DNA of 64,000 bases from Phycisphaerae bacterium RAS1 (GTDB lineage Bacteria; Planctomycetota; Phycisphaerae; UBA1845; Fen-1342): positions 434,001 through 498,000 of the forward strand of contig SMLU01000003.1 in the NCBI GenBank assembly GCA_007859745.1, read 5' to 3'. Both the position numbers and the translations under genes were made by a program. The notes under the pieces were generated by a model, which was given only the letters and a program-made list of their open reading frames with translations, did not search any database and was not told the origin of the DNA. Below, piece after piece: positions 9,801 through 19,228 of this stretch (its first letter is position 1; the number at the start of each line of letters is the position of its first letter).

Positions 9801-10416
9801 CGTCATGCATCCACAGCTCGATCGCCGCACTGCCGCGATAGCCGCGCCGCCACCACGGCGCATTGCCGCGGGCGAACACGATCTTCTTCCCGTCGCCGCT
9901 GACGCGCGCGTCGGCGGCGTGGCACTCCATCACGCGCGTCGGCTGGCCGGCGTCGATCGAAACGCGATAGACCTTCGGATCCCAGAAGACCTGCCCCTCC
10001 TTGCGTGAATGGAAATAAACGAACTTGTCGTCCGGCGACCAGTCGGTCGGAATTTCGCTCTTGTCGCCGAACGTAAGCCGCCGCACGTCGCTGCCGTCGC
10101 GGTTCATGACAAACACGCTGGCTGCGCCATGCCTGCCCGAAGCGAACGCGATCAGCCGCCCGTCGCGCGACCAGACCGGGTTCGTATCATGCTCCGGGTG
10201 GGCGGTGAGCCGCGTCGCCGCCCCGCCCGTCAGCGGTACGGACCAGATGTCGCCGGCCCAACTGAACGCCAGCGTCTGGCCATCGGGCGAAAGCGCCAGG
10301 TGACGGGCGAAGACGACTGGCTCGGCGACGGCGGCGGTCGCCAGGAGGAGAGCAGCGAAAGACACAATCGTCCGAGGATGAGCCGAAAGGGCTCGGGTAA
10401 TCGACTTGGCGGGCAT
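6823..10416 (-). CDS. Tricorn-type S41 protease with N-terminal WD40/TolB propeller
   Basis: A 1197-aa exported protein. The signal peptide spans ~1-31 (ends TAAVAEP). TolB/PD40 propeller repeats (LSPDGQTLAFSWAGDIW, WSRDGRLIAFASGR and similar) fill ~35-560. A Lys/Asp/Glu-rich linker is at ~600-650, then a second propeller part, the C1 domain with Ser811-His812 (NASHMG), a PDZ domain (~822-895) and the S41 core (~1015-1190). The putative nucleophile Ser1098 lies in NQYSYSNAE, and GNGG-like NNGGGWTAD precedes it. Tricorn proteases process peptides downstream of larger proteases. The odd feature is a family A repeat inside the gene at 7582-7645, translated in frame as part of the post-PDZ linker (~925-946). 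Confidence 0.9.
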   Translation of the reverse strand: MPAKSITRALSAHPRTIVSFAALLLATAAVAEPVVFARHLALSPDGQTLAFSWAGDIWSVPLTGGAATRLTAHPEHDTNPVWSRDGRLIAFASGRHGAASVFVMNRDGSDVRRLTFGDKSEIPTDWSPDDKFVYFHSRKEGQVFWDPKVYRVSIDAGQPTRVMECHAADARVSGDGKKIVFARGNAPWWRRGYRGSAAIELWMHDAAAGSFAQLTTFDGNDSEPSWDLGARGVYFLSDRGGTVNVWHQPTDGPEAKQVTRMTDDDVRDYAVSADGKTLVFTHWDRLYVMSLPDGPPRALGVTAGGDTPRSPLDLRTFARDADEAEASPDGKEIALVVHGELFVIKTEAKRPTRRVTSAIARERDVTWSPDGKALFFVSDQAGQEDLYRATSAETPPKALCDSLRFKIERVTDNADPEFGPQVSPDGKHLAFSRLRGDLIVRELKSGTEQVLVQSWNQPSFRWSPDSKWIAYEIEDAEYNADIHIIPADGTGPAVNITRHPDNDGSPQWSADGQMLAFGSRRVGSDFDLYMVFLSPQLDQKSPSEMLEYFEKAAEKAKKRKPLKKCDASGKIVLAGEPPQTQPASQPESSPSSAAADSQPAAAPTREESAEKDDGDKDEKKEKGDKKDEDKKDDEKKEPEEKFEYELDTAWKRIRRVTSLPGDQSGFALSPDGGLLAFTSAHEGEPNLYQVKWNGEELKKALGGAAGGLHWGLDGQRLFYLKTGVPNSCKPGGADANAHDFRAKMNIDLAAEAAQKFDDAARALLLRFYHPTMKGLDWSRLAAKYRELALKTHTTFEFNEVFNMLQGELNASHMGISGPAGGGSPERIGYLGVFVDQTWPGPGLKIASIVRQGPADRSESRLYVGDVLLKVGGVEVGPDAPLDRALINAVDDPIILEIQPSPERPKPATQPSSSQAATAPASSESGGTGVPPVQTPAGTGETPVPPIPATPPTSPMDPGGSASQPDGADKPIEIVIRPISGGQFDALQYDAWVEANRKYVEEKSAGRLGYLHIRGMGEPEFHVFERDLYAAANGKEGLIIDVRNNGGGWTADWVMAVLSVKRHAYTIGRGGAAGYPQDRLIFYAWTKPTTMMCNQYSYSNAEIISHAFKTLKRGPLVGMTTFGAVISTGAYRLIDGASIRMPGRGWYLPDGTDMENHGAKPDVIIAETPADEAAGRQPQLDAAIQATLKKIADTPGGP
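7582..7645. repeat. Family A repeat inside the tricorn protease coding region
   Basis: Arms GGGTGGGACGGGCGTCTCGC and GACGCCCGTCCCACCC, the same inverted pair found between genes at 2558 and 45033. Here the copy lies within a coding sequence and is read in frame as GGTGVPPVQTPAGTGETPVP. Confidence 0.92.
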
Positions 10417-10522
10417 GTTGACCTCAGTGAGCTGATCCGCGGCGCTACGCCGTCGCCGGCGATACAGGGGCGGTGATTCTACGACACCGGCGGCCAGTCC
10501 AGTAGCGGCGGGATGACGCGCT

Positions 10523-10709
10523 CTGTCCGAACCCGCCGCGCCAAGCGGCGACGCGCCGCGCTGTCGGAACCCGCCGCGCCAAGCGGCGGGGTGGCGCGCT
10601 CTGTCAGAACCCGCCGCGCCAAGCGGCGGGGTGGCGTCCCCGGCCTGTCGGCGTCCGATCGCACGCGGCCGTCACCCCGCCGCTTGGCGCGGCGGGTTCC
10701 GAAAGACGC
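10523..10709. repeat. Family C cluster: three direct arms and one inverted arm
   Basis: Direct arms with the core CCCGCCGCGCCAAGCGGCG start near 10523, 10561 and 10601; the inverted arm is at 10671-10709. This occupies most of the 469-base gap between the divergent protease and adaptor genes (10417-10885). No gene was found in the gap. The extra direct arms suggest local tandem expansion of one half of a pair. Confidence 0.9.
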
Positions 10710-10885
10710 CGCCGATCGCACGCTAAAACGGGAAGCGCCGCGAGCCGGCGCGGCGCGCTCGTCGGGATTTGTCGGCGGGCGGTTTTCCAGCGCGCCGGGC
10801 TGGGGCTAATCTATCTGGTTCACGGCCGGTCCTTCGTTTGCGCTTCGAGTGCGGAGCAGCGACGGGCCGCTCCAGGACGGATGAC

Positions 10886-12262
10886 ATGCGGAAATGGGTT
10901 CTCCTGCTCGTGGTCGTGGCGCTCGTGGCCGGCGGATGGTACCTGGCGCGCACGTTCTGGCGCGTCACCCCGCTGTGGGCTCAGCCCAAGTTCGGCAAGG
11001 TGACGCGCGGCGACATCCGCGTGCCGATCACGGCGGCGGGTCTGATCCAGGCCAACCAGGAAATCGAGATCAAGTCGAAGGCCTCCGGCGAAGTGATCGA
11101 CGTCCCGGTGCGCGAGGGCACGTTCGTCGCGGAAGGGGCGGTCCTGCTGGTGCTGAAGAAGGTCGACGAACAGCGGACGGTGGACCGGGCGCAGGCGGAG
11201 CAGGACCGCGCGACGGCGCTTCTGGCGCAAGCCAAGGTCTCCATCGAAAGCGCCAAGGCGGCGATCCTGGGCGCCGAGGCGGATGTAAGCCGCATGGAGG
11301 CCGAGCTTGCCATGGCGCTGTTCGAGCGCGACAAGGTCCGAGACCTGGCCTCAGACGGCCGAGCCGGCGAACAGGACAAGGTCAACGCGGAGCAGCGCTA
11401 CAACGTCTCGGCGGCCACCAAGCGCTCGGCGGAAGCGCAGCTTGCGTCGGCCCAGAGCCGCATGAATGATTCTGAGCAAGTAGTCAAGCTGCAGGAAGCC
11501 GCGGTCCGCATCGCCACCAAGCAGCTCGAAGACGCCCAGGAACGGCTGCGCGAGACGACGATCTACGCCAAGCAGCCCGCGATCGTCACGGATGTCACGA
11601 TCGAAAAAGGAATGCTGGTGCAATCGGGCACGGGCTCGTTCACCGGCGGCACGATCCTGATGAGGCTCGCCGATGTATCGAACAAGAAAGTCATCGCGCG
11701 CGTCGATGAATCGGACTTCGGCCGCATTCTGAATATCTCGCCCATCGACGCGCTGCCCGACCTGCCCGGCCTGCGCGAGGCGGTCAAGGCCGGGGTTCAG
11801 ACCATTGCCACGCGCAGCGGCACGGTGAAGTTGCTGGTCGACGCCTTCCCCGACGATGAATTTGAAGGCAAGATCGACCTGGTCGAGCCGCAGGGCAAGC
11901 TGAACGTCGGCTCCTCCATCATCCAGTTCGACGTGCACGTCACGATCTCCGACGCCAAGGGCGACAAGCTGCCGCTCGGCGCTCAGGCCCAGGTGGAGTT
12001 CACCGTCGAAAGCGCGATCAATGTCATGCGCGTGCCCAGCGAGGGCGTCAAAACGCTCCAGGGCCAGCGCGGCGTCTACATCAGCGTCCCGCCCGAGCCG
12101 GGCTCGAACGAGCAGTGGGGCAAGCGCTTCGTCCCCTGCCGCTTCGGCGTGACCGACGGCGAAGTGACCGAAGTCGTCAGCGTGCAGGGCGAACACAAGC
12201 TGGAGGTCGATCAACTGGTGTATACGAAGCTGCCGGTCGTGCCGTCGAATGATGACGACTAG
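10886..12262 (+). CDS. HlyD/MacA-like periplasmic adaptor protein
   Basis: A 458-aa membrane-fusion protein. I chose ATG 10886 (MRKWVLLLVVVALVAGGWYL), which opens directly with the membrane anchor; the longer frame adds no conserved residues. Residues ~40-75 form the first lipoyl half (GLIQANQEIEIKSKASGEV) and ~85-215 a long coiled coil (Ala/Glu/Gln-rich). The second lipoyl half follows (TIYAKQPAIVTDVTIEKGML), then the beta-barrel (~250-400). Adaptors of this type link an inner-membrane ABC or RND pump to the outer membrane. The next same-strand gene is an ABC ATPase 132 bases on, so an ABC exporter of the MacAB type is likely, but no permease gene lies between or after them. Confidence 0.85.
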   Translation: MRKWVLLLVVVALVAGGWYLARTFWRVTPLWAQPKFGKVTRGDIRVPITAAGLIQANQEIEIKSKASGEVIDVPVREGTFVAEGAVLLVLKKVDEQRTVDRAQAEQDRATALLAQAKVSIESAKAAILGAEADVSRMEAELAMALFERDKVRDLASDGRAGEQDKVNAEQRYNVSAATKRSAEAQLASAQSRMNDSEQVVKLQEAAVRIATKQLEDAQERLRETTIYAKQPAIVTDVTIEKGMLVQSGTGSFTGGTILMRLADVSNKKVIARVDESDFGRILNISPIDALPDLPGLREAVKAGVQTIATRSGTVKLLVDAFPDDEFEGKIDLVEPQGKLNVGSSIIQFDVHVTISDAKGDKLPLGAQAQVEFTVESAINVMRVPSEGVKTLQGQRGVYISVPPEPGSNEQWGKRFVPCRFGVTDGEVTEVVSVQGEHKLEVDQLVYTKLPVVPSNDDD

Positions 12263-12289
12263 TGTTCCGTCACCTGACAGTCTTCTCGT

Positions 12290-12340
12290 GGGGAGCATCG
12301 GCGTCCCGCCGGTGCGCACCGGCGAGACGCCGATGCCCCC
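12290..12340. repeat. Family B palindromic repeat
   Basis: Reads GGGGAGCATCGGCGTCCCGC, then GGTGCGCACC and the inverse arm GGCGAGACGCCGATG-CCCCC. The copy has two or three mismatches between arms. It lies 28 bases after the adaptor stop codon. It begins with GGAG preceded by GG. Confidence 0.85.
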
Positions 12341-12394
12341 CTCAATCGAGATCGTGACGGCCGGTGAGCCGATTTGCGAGGAGAGACTGACGCC

Positions 12395-13522
<1,128 letters not shown>

Positions 13523-13547
13523 TCCGGATTTCGACTCGGCGCCTGAC

Positions 13548-14249
13548 ATGATCCCGGCTGTGCTGATTCTCGCCTCCCGCCAAAGCGACCGCATCGCGCT
13601 GATCATCTTCCTGGGCCTCATGGGCCTGATGGTTGTCATCGGGATCATCAGCGGGGTCTTTGAACGCCGGCGCGTGCGGGCGCTGCAATCCGTGGCCGAG
13701 CGCCTCGGAATGAACTTCAGCAAGACGGGCGAGGAGGTGCTTGAGCAGGCGTTCGCGAGTTTCCCGCTCTTCACGACCGGTCGATACGGGAAGGCTGCGT
13801 GCGTGCTCTCCGGCCTCATGCGCCGCGGCGACCGGCCGATGCTCGTGTTCGACTACCGATACATAATCGGCCGCGGCAAAAGCAGGCATACTCGGCGACA
13901 AACCGTCGTCGCCGTCCGGCTGAGCCGCGCCAGGCTGCCGCAGTTTTCGCTTCACCCGGAGGGCGTCTTCGACCGGGTTGCCGCCGCCTTTGGATTTAAC
14001 GACATCGACTTGGACTTTGCCCCGGAGTTTTCGCGCCGCTGGCTGCTGCGCGGGTCGGAAGAGCAGGAAATCCGCCGCTTTTTCACTTCGCGGCTGGTGC
14101 AGGCGCTGGAGACCGAGCCGCCCATTTGCGTTGAGGGAGGCGGCGACTGGCTGGTGGTCTACCGCGCCCGCCGCCGCATCTCGCCCGATGCGCTGCCTGC
14201 GTTCATCGAGAAAGCCCGCGACCTGGCCGCGCTGTTCTCGCGGAGTTGA
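13548..14249 (+). CDS. Membrane-anchored protein of unknown function
   Basis: A 233-aa protein starting at ATG 13548, 25 bases after the ABC ATPase gene, so possibly cotranscribed. One N-terminal membrane helix (~12-40, LIIFLGLMGLMVVIGIISGV) is followed by a soluble domain. That domain has a pattern of short strands (FPLFTTGRYG, MLVFDYRYIIG, QTVVAVRLS) and an arginine-rich C-terminal half. The layout (membrane helix, then FERRRVRALQSVAERLGM and an 'LF.TGRYGKA..VLSG' core) recurs in uncharacterised bacterial proteins, but I cannot assign a function. Confidence 0.6.
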   Translation: MIPAVLILASRQSDRIALIIFLGLMGLMVVIGIISGVFERRRVRALQSVAERLGMNFSKTGEEVLEQAFASFPLFTTGRYGKAACVLSGLMRRGDRPMLVFDYRYIIGRGKSRHTRRQTVVAVRLSRARLPQFSLHPEGVFDRVAAAFGFNDIDLDFAPEFSRRWLLRGSEEQEIRRFFTSRLVQALETEPPICVEGGGDWLVVYRARRRISPDALPAFIEKARDLAALFSRS

Positions 14250-14331
14250 GCCGTTTCGCGACTTTGTGGTCGCGCACGGTCGCAACTCGGATAAAGCTTA
14301 TCGGTGTGATCATGGCGCGATCTCCGCGATA

Positions 14332-15066
14332 ATGCCGGGCATGTTCCTCTATCTGACGCTTGCGGCTTGCGGATGCGGCGTTGCGCTCCTGGTGTGGCGC
14401 TACGACCTCTATGAGAAAGAGCCCTGGTGGATGGTTCTGACCACGCTCGCGCTGGGCGCCGGGGCGTCGGCGGGTGTCGGGCCGATCGAGGACATCACGC
14501 TGCGGAGCATGCGGGCCGCCAGCGGCATCGCTTCGCGGGCGGCGGTCGCCGCCACGCACGAAGAGGCGGCCAAGTTGCTGGGGGTGATGCTGATCGCCGT
14601 CGTCTTTCGGCGTCAGTTCAATGATCCGCTCGACGGTCTGGTCTACGGCGCCTATTTCGGCCTGGGCATGGCCGTTGAGGAATCGCTCTACTACATGCGA
14701 TTCGCCGGACCGCTCTGGACGCTGCCGGCGGCGGAAATTGTGCGACTGGTGGGCCATCCGATGTTGGGCGGGATCGCCGCGTTCGGACTGGGACTGCTGC
14801 CGGCCAAGTCCCGGAGCTGGCCGCTGGGAGTGGCCGGCGGGCTGATCGCGGCCATCGGACTGCACTTCGCGTGGGACGTGCTGGCGGACATCACCGCCAT
14901 CGCCGCCCCGCCGCTGGCGTGGTATACGCCGGCGGCAGTCGGGCTGATGCTGACCGGCTGCGGCGTGTTCGGGATGCTGGTCGTCACCGGCGCGCGTCTC
15001 TCGCGGCAGCTTCGGCCGGAGGCGCGCGGGCGCCTGTGGGCCTGGCCTTTCCGCGGCGGCGGGTAA
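14332..15066 (+). CDS. PrsW-family intramembrane metalloprotease
   Basis: A 244-aa polytopic membrane protein with about seven hydrophobic segments. I chose ATG 14332 (MPGMFLYLTLAACGCGVALL); ATG 14341 is equally possible. PrsW hallmarks are visible: HEEAAKLLG (EExxK glutamates), EESLYYMRFA, GHPMLGG (conserved His) and HFAWDVLAD (second conserved His-Asp). In Bacillus, PrsW cuts the anti-sigma factor RsiW, so family members are often sensors in stress signalling. The substrate here is unknown; the sigma factor remnants just downstream are of a different class and are damaged. Confidence 0.85.
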   Translation: MPGMFLYLTLAACGCGVALLVWRYDLYEKEPWWMVLTTLALGAGASAGVGPIEDITLRSMRAASGIASRAAVAATHEEAAKLLGVMLIAVVFRRQFNDPLDGLVYGAYFGLGMAVEESLYYMRFAGPLWTLPAAEIVRLVGHPMLGGIAAFGLGLLPAKSRSWPLGVAGGLIAAIGLHFAWDVLADITAIAAPPLAWYTPAAVGLMLTGCGVFGMLVVTGARLSRQLRPEARGRLWAWPFRGGG

Positions 15067-15074
15067 TTCGCAGC

Positions 15075-15173
15075 GTGGGAAGCATCGGCGTCCGAGCCTG
15101 CGAAGAGTTGGGTGGGACGGGCGTCTCGCCCGTCCTTGCGCGGCTGCGAACGGGCAAGATGCCCGTTCCACCC
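15075..15173. repeat. Family B fragment followed by family A palindrome
   Basis: 15075-15100 carries a degraded left arm of family B (GTGGGAAGCATCGGCGTCCG). 15110-15173 is a family A pair, GGGTGGGACGGGCGTCTCGC ... TGCCCGTTCCACCC. Both lie between the PrsW gene and the sigma factor remnant, ending 47 bases before the GTG start at 15220. Confidence 0.85.
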
Positions 15174-15219
15174 GAAGAAGTTCACAACCTCTCCCGCCCG
15201 TGCGACTACAATTCGCGGC

Positions 15220-15660
15220 GTGCATCCATCTCACGATGATGAGCTTCTCGCCAGCGCCCGCGGCGGCGACGCGGTCGCCATGCAGCAGCTTCTGCTGCGC
15301 CAGTTTGATTTCATGGCACGCGCAATGGAGTCACGCATTCCCGTCGATCTGCGTTCGGTCCTTTCCGCAGAAGATGTCTGCCAGGAGGCTCTCGCCGCCG
15401 CGATTCGCGAGCTGCCCGGATTCGAGCCGCGCACGGACAACTCCCTGCGCAACTGGCTGCTGACCATCGCCGACCGGAAGCTGATTGACGCCATCCGCCT
15501 CTGCCGGGCCGACAAGCGCGGCGGCGGGTGGCAGGCGCTGGCGACCGGCGGCACGAGCGAGACCTCAGCCGTCAACCTCCTGGAACACGTGGCGGCGATT
15601 TCGCACACACCCAGCCGCTCGGCGGTGCGGCATGAAGCGATCGACGCGGTGCAACGTGCG
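15220..15660 (+). pseudogene. Truncated ECF-like sigma factor (region 2 kept, region 4 lost)
   Basis: From GTG 15220 the frame reads HDDELLASARGGDAVAMQQL, a standard ECF opening. Region 2 follows: DLRSVLSAEDVCQEALAAAI and FEPRTDNSLRNWLLTIADRK. After AVRHEAIDAVQ (about 15655) the homology stops and the frame becomes Arg-rich shadow sequence. The next matching sequence, in another frame, is the middle of a Ser/Thr kinase. Region 4, needed for -35 recognition, is absent, so the product should not work as a sigma factor. This is the first of three broken junctions within 2 kb. Confidence 0.75.
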
Positions 15661-16310
15661 CGTCGACGAACGCGACGAGCCGTTCGTGCTCGATTTCGGC
15701 CTGGCGAAGCTCACGGACGACGATTCCTCGGCTGCGGGAATGACGCAGACCGGCCAGTTCCTCGGCTCCCTGCCGTGGACCTCGCCGGAGCAGGCCCGCG
15801 GGGCGTCGGCTGAGACGGACTTGCGGACGGATGTGTACGCGCTGGGCGTAATGCTCTACGAGCTGACCACCGGGCGCTTTCCGTACGAGATTGCCGGCGG
15901 GCTGCGCGAGGCGCTGGAGAACATCGTCAACGCCGAGCCGCGCCCGCCGCGTCAGATTCGCCCGCAGATTGACGCGGATTTCGAGACCATCGTTCTGAAG
16001 TGCCTTCAGAAGCAGCCCGAGCGGCGCTACCAGTCGGCCGGCGAGCTGGCCGCCGACCTGCGTCGCTACCTGGCCGGCGAGGCCATCGACGCACGCCGCG
16101 ACTCCGTCAGCTACATGCTCCGCAAGTCTTTGCGGCGGCACTGGCTGCCGATCAGCGTGACGGCGGGACTGATGGTCGTCATTATCGCGGCGCTGGCGAC
16201 TTCGCTGTTTTTCTGGTCCGACGCGCTCCGCGAGCGCGACGCAGCGCTGCGGGCGTCGCTGAAGGCGAGCAACGCCGCGCGGGTCGCCGGCGAGGCGCGC
16301 GCGCGAGGCG
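15655..16310 (+). pseudogene. Ser/Thr protein kinase fragment (C-lobe plus membrane helix)
   Basis: The frame starts mid-kinase at about 15655: RVDERDEPFVLDFGLAKLTD, i.e. the DFG segment. It continues through the activation segment and APE equivalent (LGSLPWTSPEQARG), the DVYALGVMLYELTTGRFPY helix and the C-lobe end. Then comes a membrane helix (WLPISVTAGLMVVIIAALAT) and a short Ala/Arg stretch, ending out of frame near 16310. The glycine loop, catalytic lysine, C-helix and HRD loop are missing, so it cannot be an active kinase. It is fused out of frame to the sigma remnant upstream and to a second sigma gene downstream. Confidence 0.8.
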
Positions 16311-16853
16311 CTCGACGCCGGCCGCGGCGATCGTAGGGCCGCCGCCGAGCTCTTGCCGCTGGTGTACGCCGAGCTGCGCGCCCTGGCCCGCGCCCGCATG
16401 GCCGGCGTGGCCCCCGGCAACTCGCTCCAGCCGACCGCCCTGGTTCACGAGGCGTACATGCGGCTGGTGGGCGACTCGGACCCGGGGTGGGACTCGAAGG
16501 GGCATTTTTTCGCCGCTGCCGCTGAGGCCATGCGGCAGGCGCTGGTGGACCAGGCCCGGCGAAAAAAACGTTTGAAGCGGGGCGGCGACCGAAAGCGTAT
16601 TGATGTGGACGAGTTCGAGATTCCGCTGGCCGAGCCGGTGGAGGACATCCTGGCGCTGGACGAAGCCATCGAGCGTCTGACGGCGGACGATCCGCGCAAG
16701 GCGCAGATCGTCTCGCTGCGCTGCTTCGCCGGGCTGAACCGCGAAGAGGCCGCGGCGGCCCTGGGAATCTCGCTGGCGACGATCGACCGTGAATGGCGGT
16801 ACATCGTCGCCCGGCTGCACAAGGAACTTTCAAGCGCGGGTCCCAGCGAATGA
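16311..16853 (+). CDS. Planctomycete-type ECF sigma factor, 5' end disrupted
   Basis: Homology begins at about 16311, ALDAGRGDRRAAAELLPLVY, which normally follows a few more N-terminal residues and an ATG; those are lost at the junction with the kinase fragment. TTG at 16353 (LPLVYAELRAL) is the only nearby start. Visible signatures are QPTALVHEAYMRLV, GHFFAAAAEAMRQALVDQAR (region 2), and LNREEAAAALGISLATIDREW (region 4 helix-turn-helix). This matches the ECF class that is expanded in planctomycetes. The TGA stop overlaps the ATG of the kinase remnant at 16850. Whether a working protein is made depends on the TTG start. Confidence 0.75.
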   Translation, partial: LDAGRGDRRAAAELLPLVYAELRALARARMAGVAPGNSLQPTALVHEAYMRLVGDSDPGWDSKGHFFAAAAEAMRQALVDQARRKKRLKRGGDRKRIDVDEFEIPLAEPVEDILALDEAIERLTADDPRKAQIVSLRCFAGLNREEAAAALGISLATIDREWRYIVARLHKELSSAGPSE

Positions 16854-17171
16854 GCCGATCCGGTTCCAGCGATCGTTACCGCTTCGTCGAGTCGGTCTAC
16901 CAACGGGCCGTCGAGCTGCCGCGCGCGGAGCGCGGGGAGTTTCTGCGGCGCGAATGCGGCAACGACGCGGCGCTTCGCGGCGAAGTCTTGGCAGGTGGCG
17001 GATGCGTTGCGCGTGCGCGGGCTGCAACTGGTGCGCATCGGTTGTCTGGCGGAGGCGTCCGATCTGCTGGATTCTGCTCTGCGGATTCTCGAAGAAACGA
17101 ACTCGCCGGACGAGCTGGGCGTGAACACGACGCGCGAGCGGACGCTGCGCGCCCGGGCGGCGGCACGGTGA
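16850..17171 (+). pseudogene. Collapsed Ser/Thr kinase gene: N-terminal leader joined to C-terminal TPR
   Basis: ATG 16850 overlaps the sigma stop (ATGA). The leader SVYQRAVELPRAERGEFLRR and CGNDAALRGEV is the usual start of planctomycete kinases that follow ECF sigma genes. At about 16983 homology jumps to another frame, WQVADALRVRGLQLVRIG and AEASDLLDSALRILEE, typical of the TPR-like C-terminus of the same kinases, and stops at TGA 17169-17171. The whole catalytic domain and membrane helix are gone. The end abuts, on the other strand, the stop of the galactosidase gene. Confidence 0.75.
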
Positions 17172-17172
17172 C

Positions 17173-19215
17173 CTATCGACGCTCCCCCTCCGCCGCCTGC
17201 TCCTGAACTGTAATCATCGCCGCGCCGTGGCCGCTGACCGTCGTCGTGAATCCAGTCTCGTGCCGCCCGGAGTTCATCCGCCGCCAGCAATCTCGCACGA
17301 GCTGCGGACCGCTCAGACCCAGATCGCTCCATTGCACGCTCACGTCCGCGGCGGAGCGACCGCGATTGAAGAGCGCGACCGCGGTTGAGCCGCCCGCCAG
17401 CGGCCGGGCCCATACTTCGACCGTCTCAACTTGCTTGATGCGCCGCGCCTGCTTGCCAAGCGGGTCCTGATTCACCTCGAGCACTTCCGGATTTCCGAGC
17501 ACGGCCAGCGTGAAGTCGTCGAGTTGCGACAGGTCGCAGCCAATCAGCAGCGGCGACGCCAGCATGGCCCACAGCGTCACATGCGTCACCTGCTCATTCT
17601 TCGTCAGTCGCGTGGGACGGATGTTCGGCCCCCAGCCGAGCCGACCGACGACCAGCATGTCCGGATCATTCCAACGTCCGAGGCCGGCGAATTCCGCCAA
17701 TTCGTGCTGTACAAACCCGATGGACGACATGCTCTGCCAACTGTCGGTGATGTCGCCGGTGGTTCGCCAGTAGTTGCCGCCGACAGCGTCGCCCCATTCG
17801 GAAACGCGGCCCATGCCGTACTGACAGAGGCTGTAGACGATGTCGCGGCCGCAGGCGTCGAGAGCGGCCCGCATCACAAAGTAAGGACGCATCAGCTCGG
17901 GCAGACTGTCGTCCGCGGCAATCATGCCGTAGGAGCACCAGTCATACTTGAGCAGGTCGATGCCCCACTCCGCCCATGTCCGGGCGTCGATGTATTCGTG
18001 CTGATAGCTGGCGACGTAGCCGGCGCAGGTTTTCGGCCCGGGGCCGGAGTAAATGCCGAGTTTCAGTCCCTGCGAATGCACGTAATCAGCCAGGCCCTTC
18101 ATGTCCGGAAATTTCTCATTCGTTCCCAGAACGCCGTACCCATCGCGCTGGCCTTCCCATGCATCGTCGATGTTGACGTATTGGTAGCCGACGCCGGCAA
18201 GGCCGCTGGCGACGAGGGCGTCAGCCGCGGCGCGCACTTTGGCGTCGTCCACGGCGGTTCCCCAGACGTTCCAGGAATTCCAGCCCATCGGCGGCGTCAA
18301 CGCCAGGGAGTCCGGGCCGGCGACGATCGTCAGGGCGCCGGTCGCGAGACCGGCGGGGCTTTGAGCCGTGAGCAACACGTCGCTACGACCCGGGCGCGAG
18401 ATTTCGCCGGAAATGACGCCCGTCTGCGGATCGAGCAGCAGTCCGTCAGGAAGTGCGCTGGCCGAGAATGTCAGCGGCGGCGGGCCCGTGGCCGGAATAC
18501 GAAACAGGAACGGCCGGCCGGGCGTGCCGCCGGTGATGCGCGGCGCGTGGATCGCGAGTTCGCGAGGCGTGAATGGGGCGATTTCGGGATCGGGGCCGGG
18601 ATCGGGAACGAGCGCGGTGGGGCGCTGCGCAGTGCCCTTCTTGAGCGTGATGATCGCGCCGGCCCAGTTCGCGTGATCGGAGTCGATTCCGTCGCCGGCG
18701 TCTTCGACAATCAGCGCCAATTGCCGCGCGCCGCTCAAATCAACGTCAGCGGATTCCGCCGCCGCCCCGCCGCGCAGCACGCCGCTTCGAAAACGCTCCA
18801 CCCCGTCGACCAGCACGACAAAGACGACGCTTCCCAGCTCTCCGGATTCCGCGTCGACGCCGACGGCGGATTCGAAGCGGAGCGCGGCGCCGTGCAGCTC
18901 GATGGTCATCTCGCTGCGGGCGTGCGTGCCGACGCCATGTTGATACACCGCGCCGCTCATGCGGAGCGGATTGTCGGCGACGGAGCGTCCGGCCCGCGGC
19001 TGACCCCATTGCTGATCCATCGCGGACAGGTCCAGCTCGTCGAGCCAGACGGCGTTCGAGCCGCGCGTCGTAGCGAGCAGCGGTTCGCCGCCGAGACCGG
19101 TGTCGCGCTTCTGCGCGCAGCCGGCGACCGAGAGGATCGCTGCAATGCCAACAAGCCCGAAGCGCAAGTCGGAGCGCAGCCGGCCGGCCACTCTGTCAGG
19201 GGCGATTCTTGGCAC
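17173..19215 (-). CDS. GH27 alpha-galactosidase with NPCBM domain, lipoprotein
   Basis: A 680-aa protein starting at GTG 19215, with GGAG five bases upstream and only 13 bases after the pseudokinase stop, so the two are probably cotranscribed. A lipobox (LSVAGC, ~30) suggests membrane anchoring. An NPCBM-type carbohydrate-binding domain is at ~60-200 (VYQHGVGTHARSEMTIEL), an Ig-like domain at ~230-300, and the GH27 barrel from ~305 (PPMGWNSWNVWGT). The nucleophile is Asp425 in LLKYDWC; the acid/base lies in NDPDM (~515-519). A C-terminal beta domain ends the protein. GH27 enzymes release terminal alpha-galactose from oligosaccharides and polysaccharides. Confidence 0.9.
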   Translation of the reverse strand: MPRIAPDRVAGRLRSDLRFGLVGIAAILSVAGCAQKRDTGLGGEPLLATTRGSNAVWLDELDLSAMDQQWGQPRAGRSVADNPLRMSGAVYQHGVGTHARSEMTIELHGAALRFESAVGVDAESGELGSVVFVVLVDGVERFRSGVLRGGAAAESADVDLSGARQLALIVEDAGDGIDSDHANWAGAIITLKKGTAQRPTALVPDPGPDPEIAPFTPRELAIHAPRITGGTPGRPFLFRIPATGPPPLTFSASALPDGLLLDPQTGVISGEISRPGRSDVLLTAQSPAGLATGALTIVAGPDSLALTPPMGWNSWNVWGTAVDDAKVRAAADALVASGLAGVGYQYVNIDDAWEGQRDGYGVLGTNEKFPDMKGLADYVHSQGLKLGIYSGPGPKTCAGYVASYQHEYIDARTWAEWGIDLLKYDWCSYGMIAADDSLPELMRPYFVMRAALDACGRDIVYSLCQYGMGRVSEWGDAVGGNYWRTTGDITDSWQSMSSIGFVQHELAEFAGLGRWNDPDMLVVGRLGWGPNIRPTRLTKNEQVTHVTLWAMLASPLLIGCDLSQLDDFTLAVLGNPEVLEVNQDPLGKQARRIKQVETVEVWARPLAGGSTAVALFNRGRSAADVSVQWSDLGLSGPQLVRDCWRRMNSGRHETGFTTTVSGHGAAMITVQEQAAEGERR

Positions 19216-19228
19216 GAATGCTCCGCTG

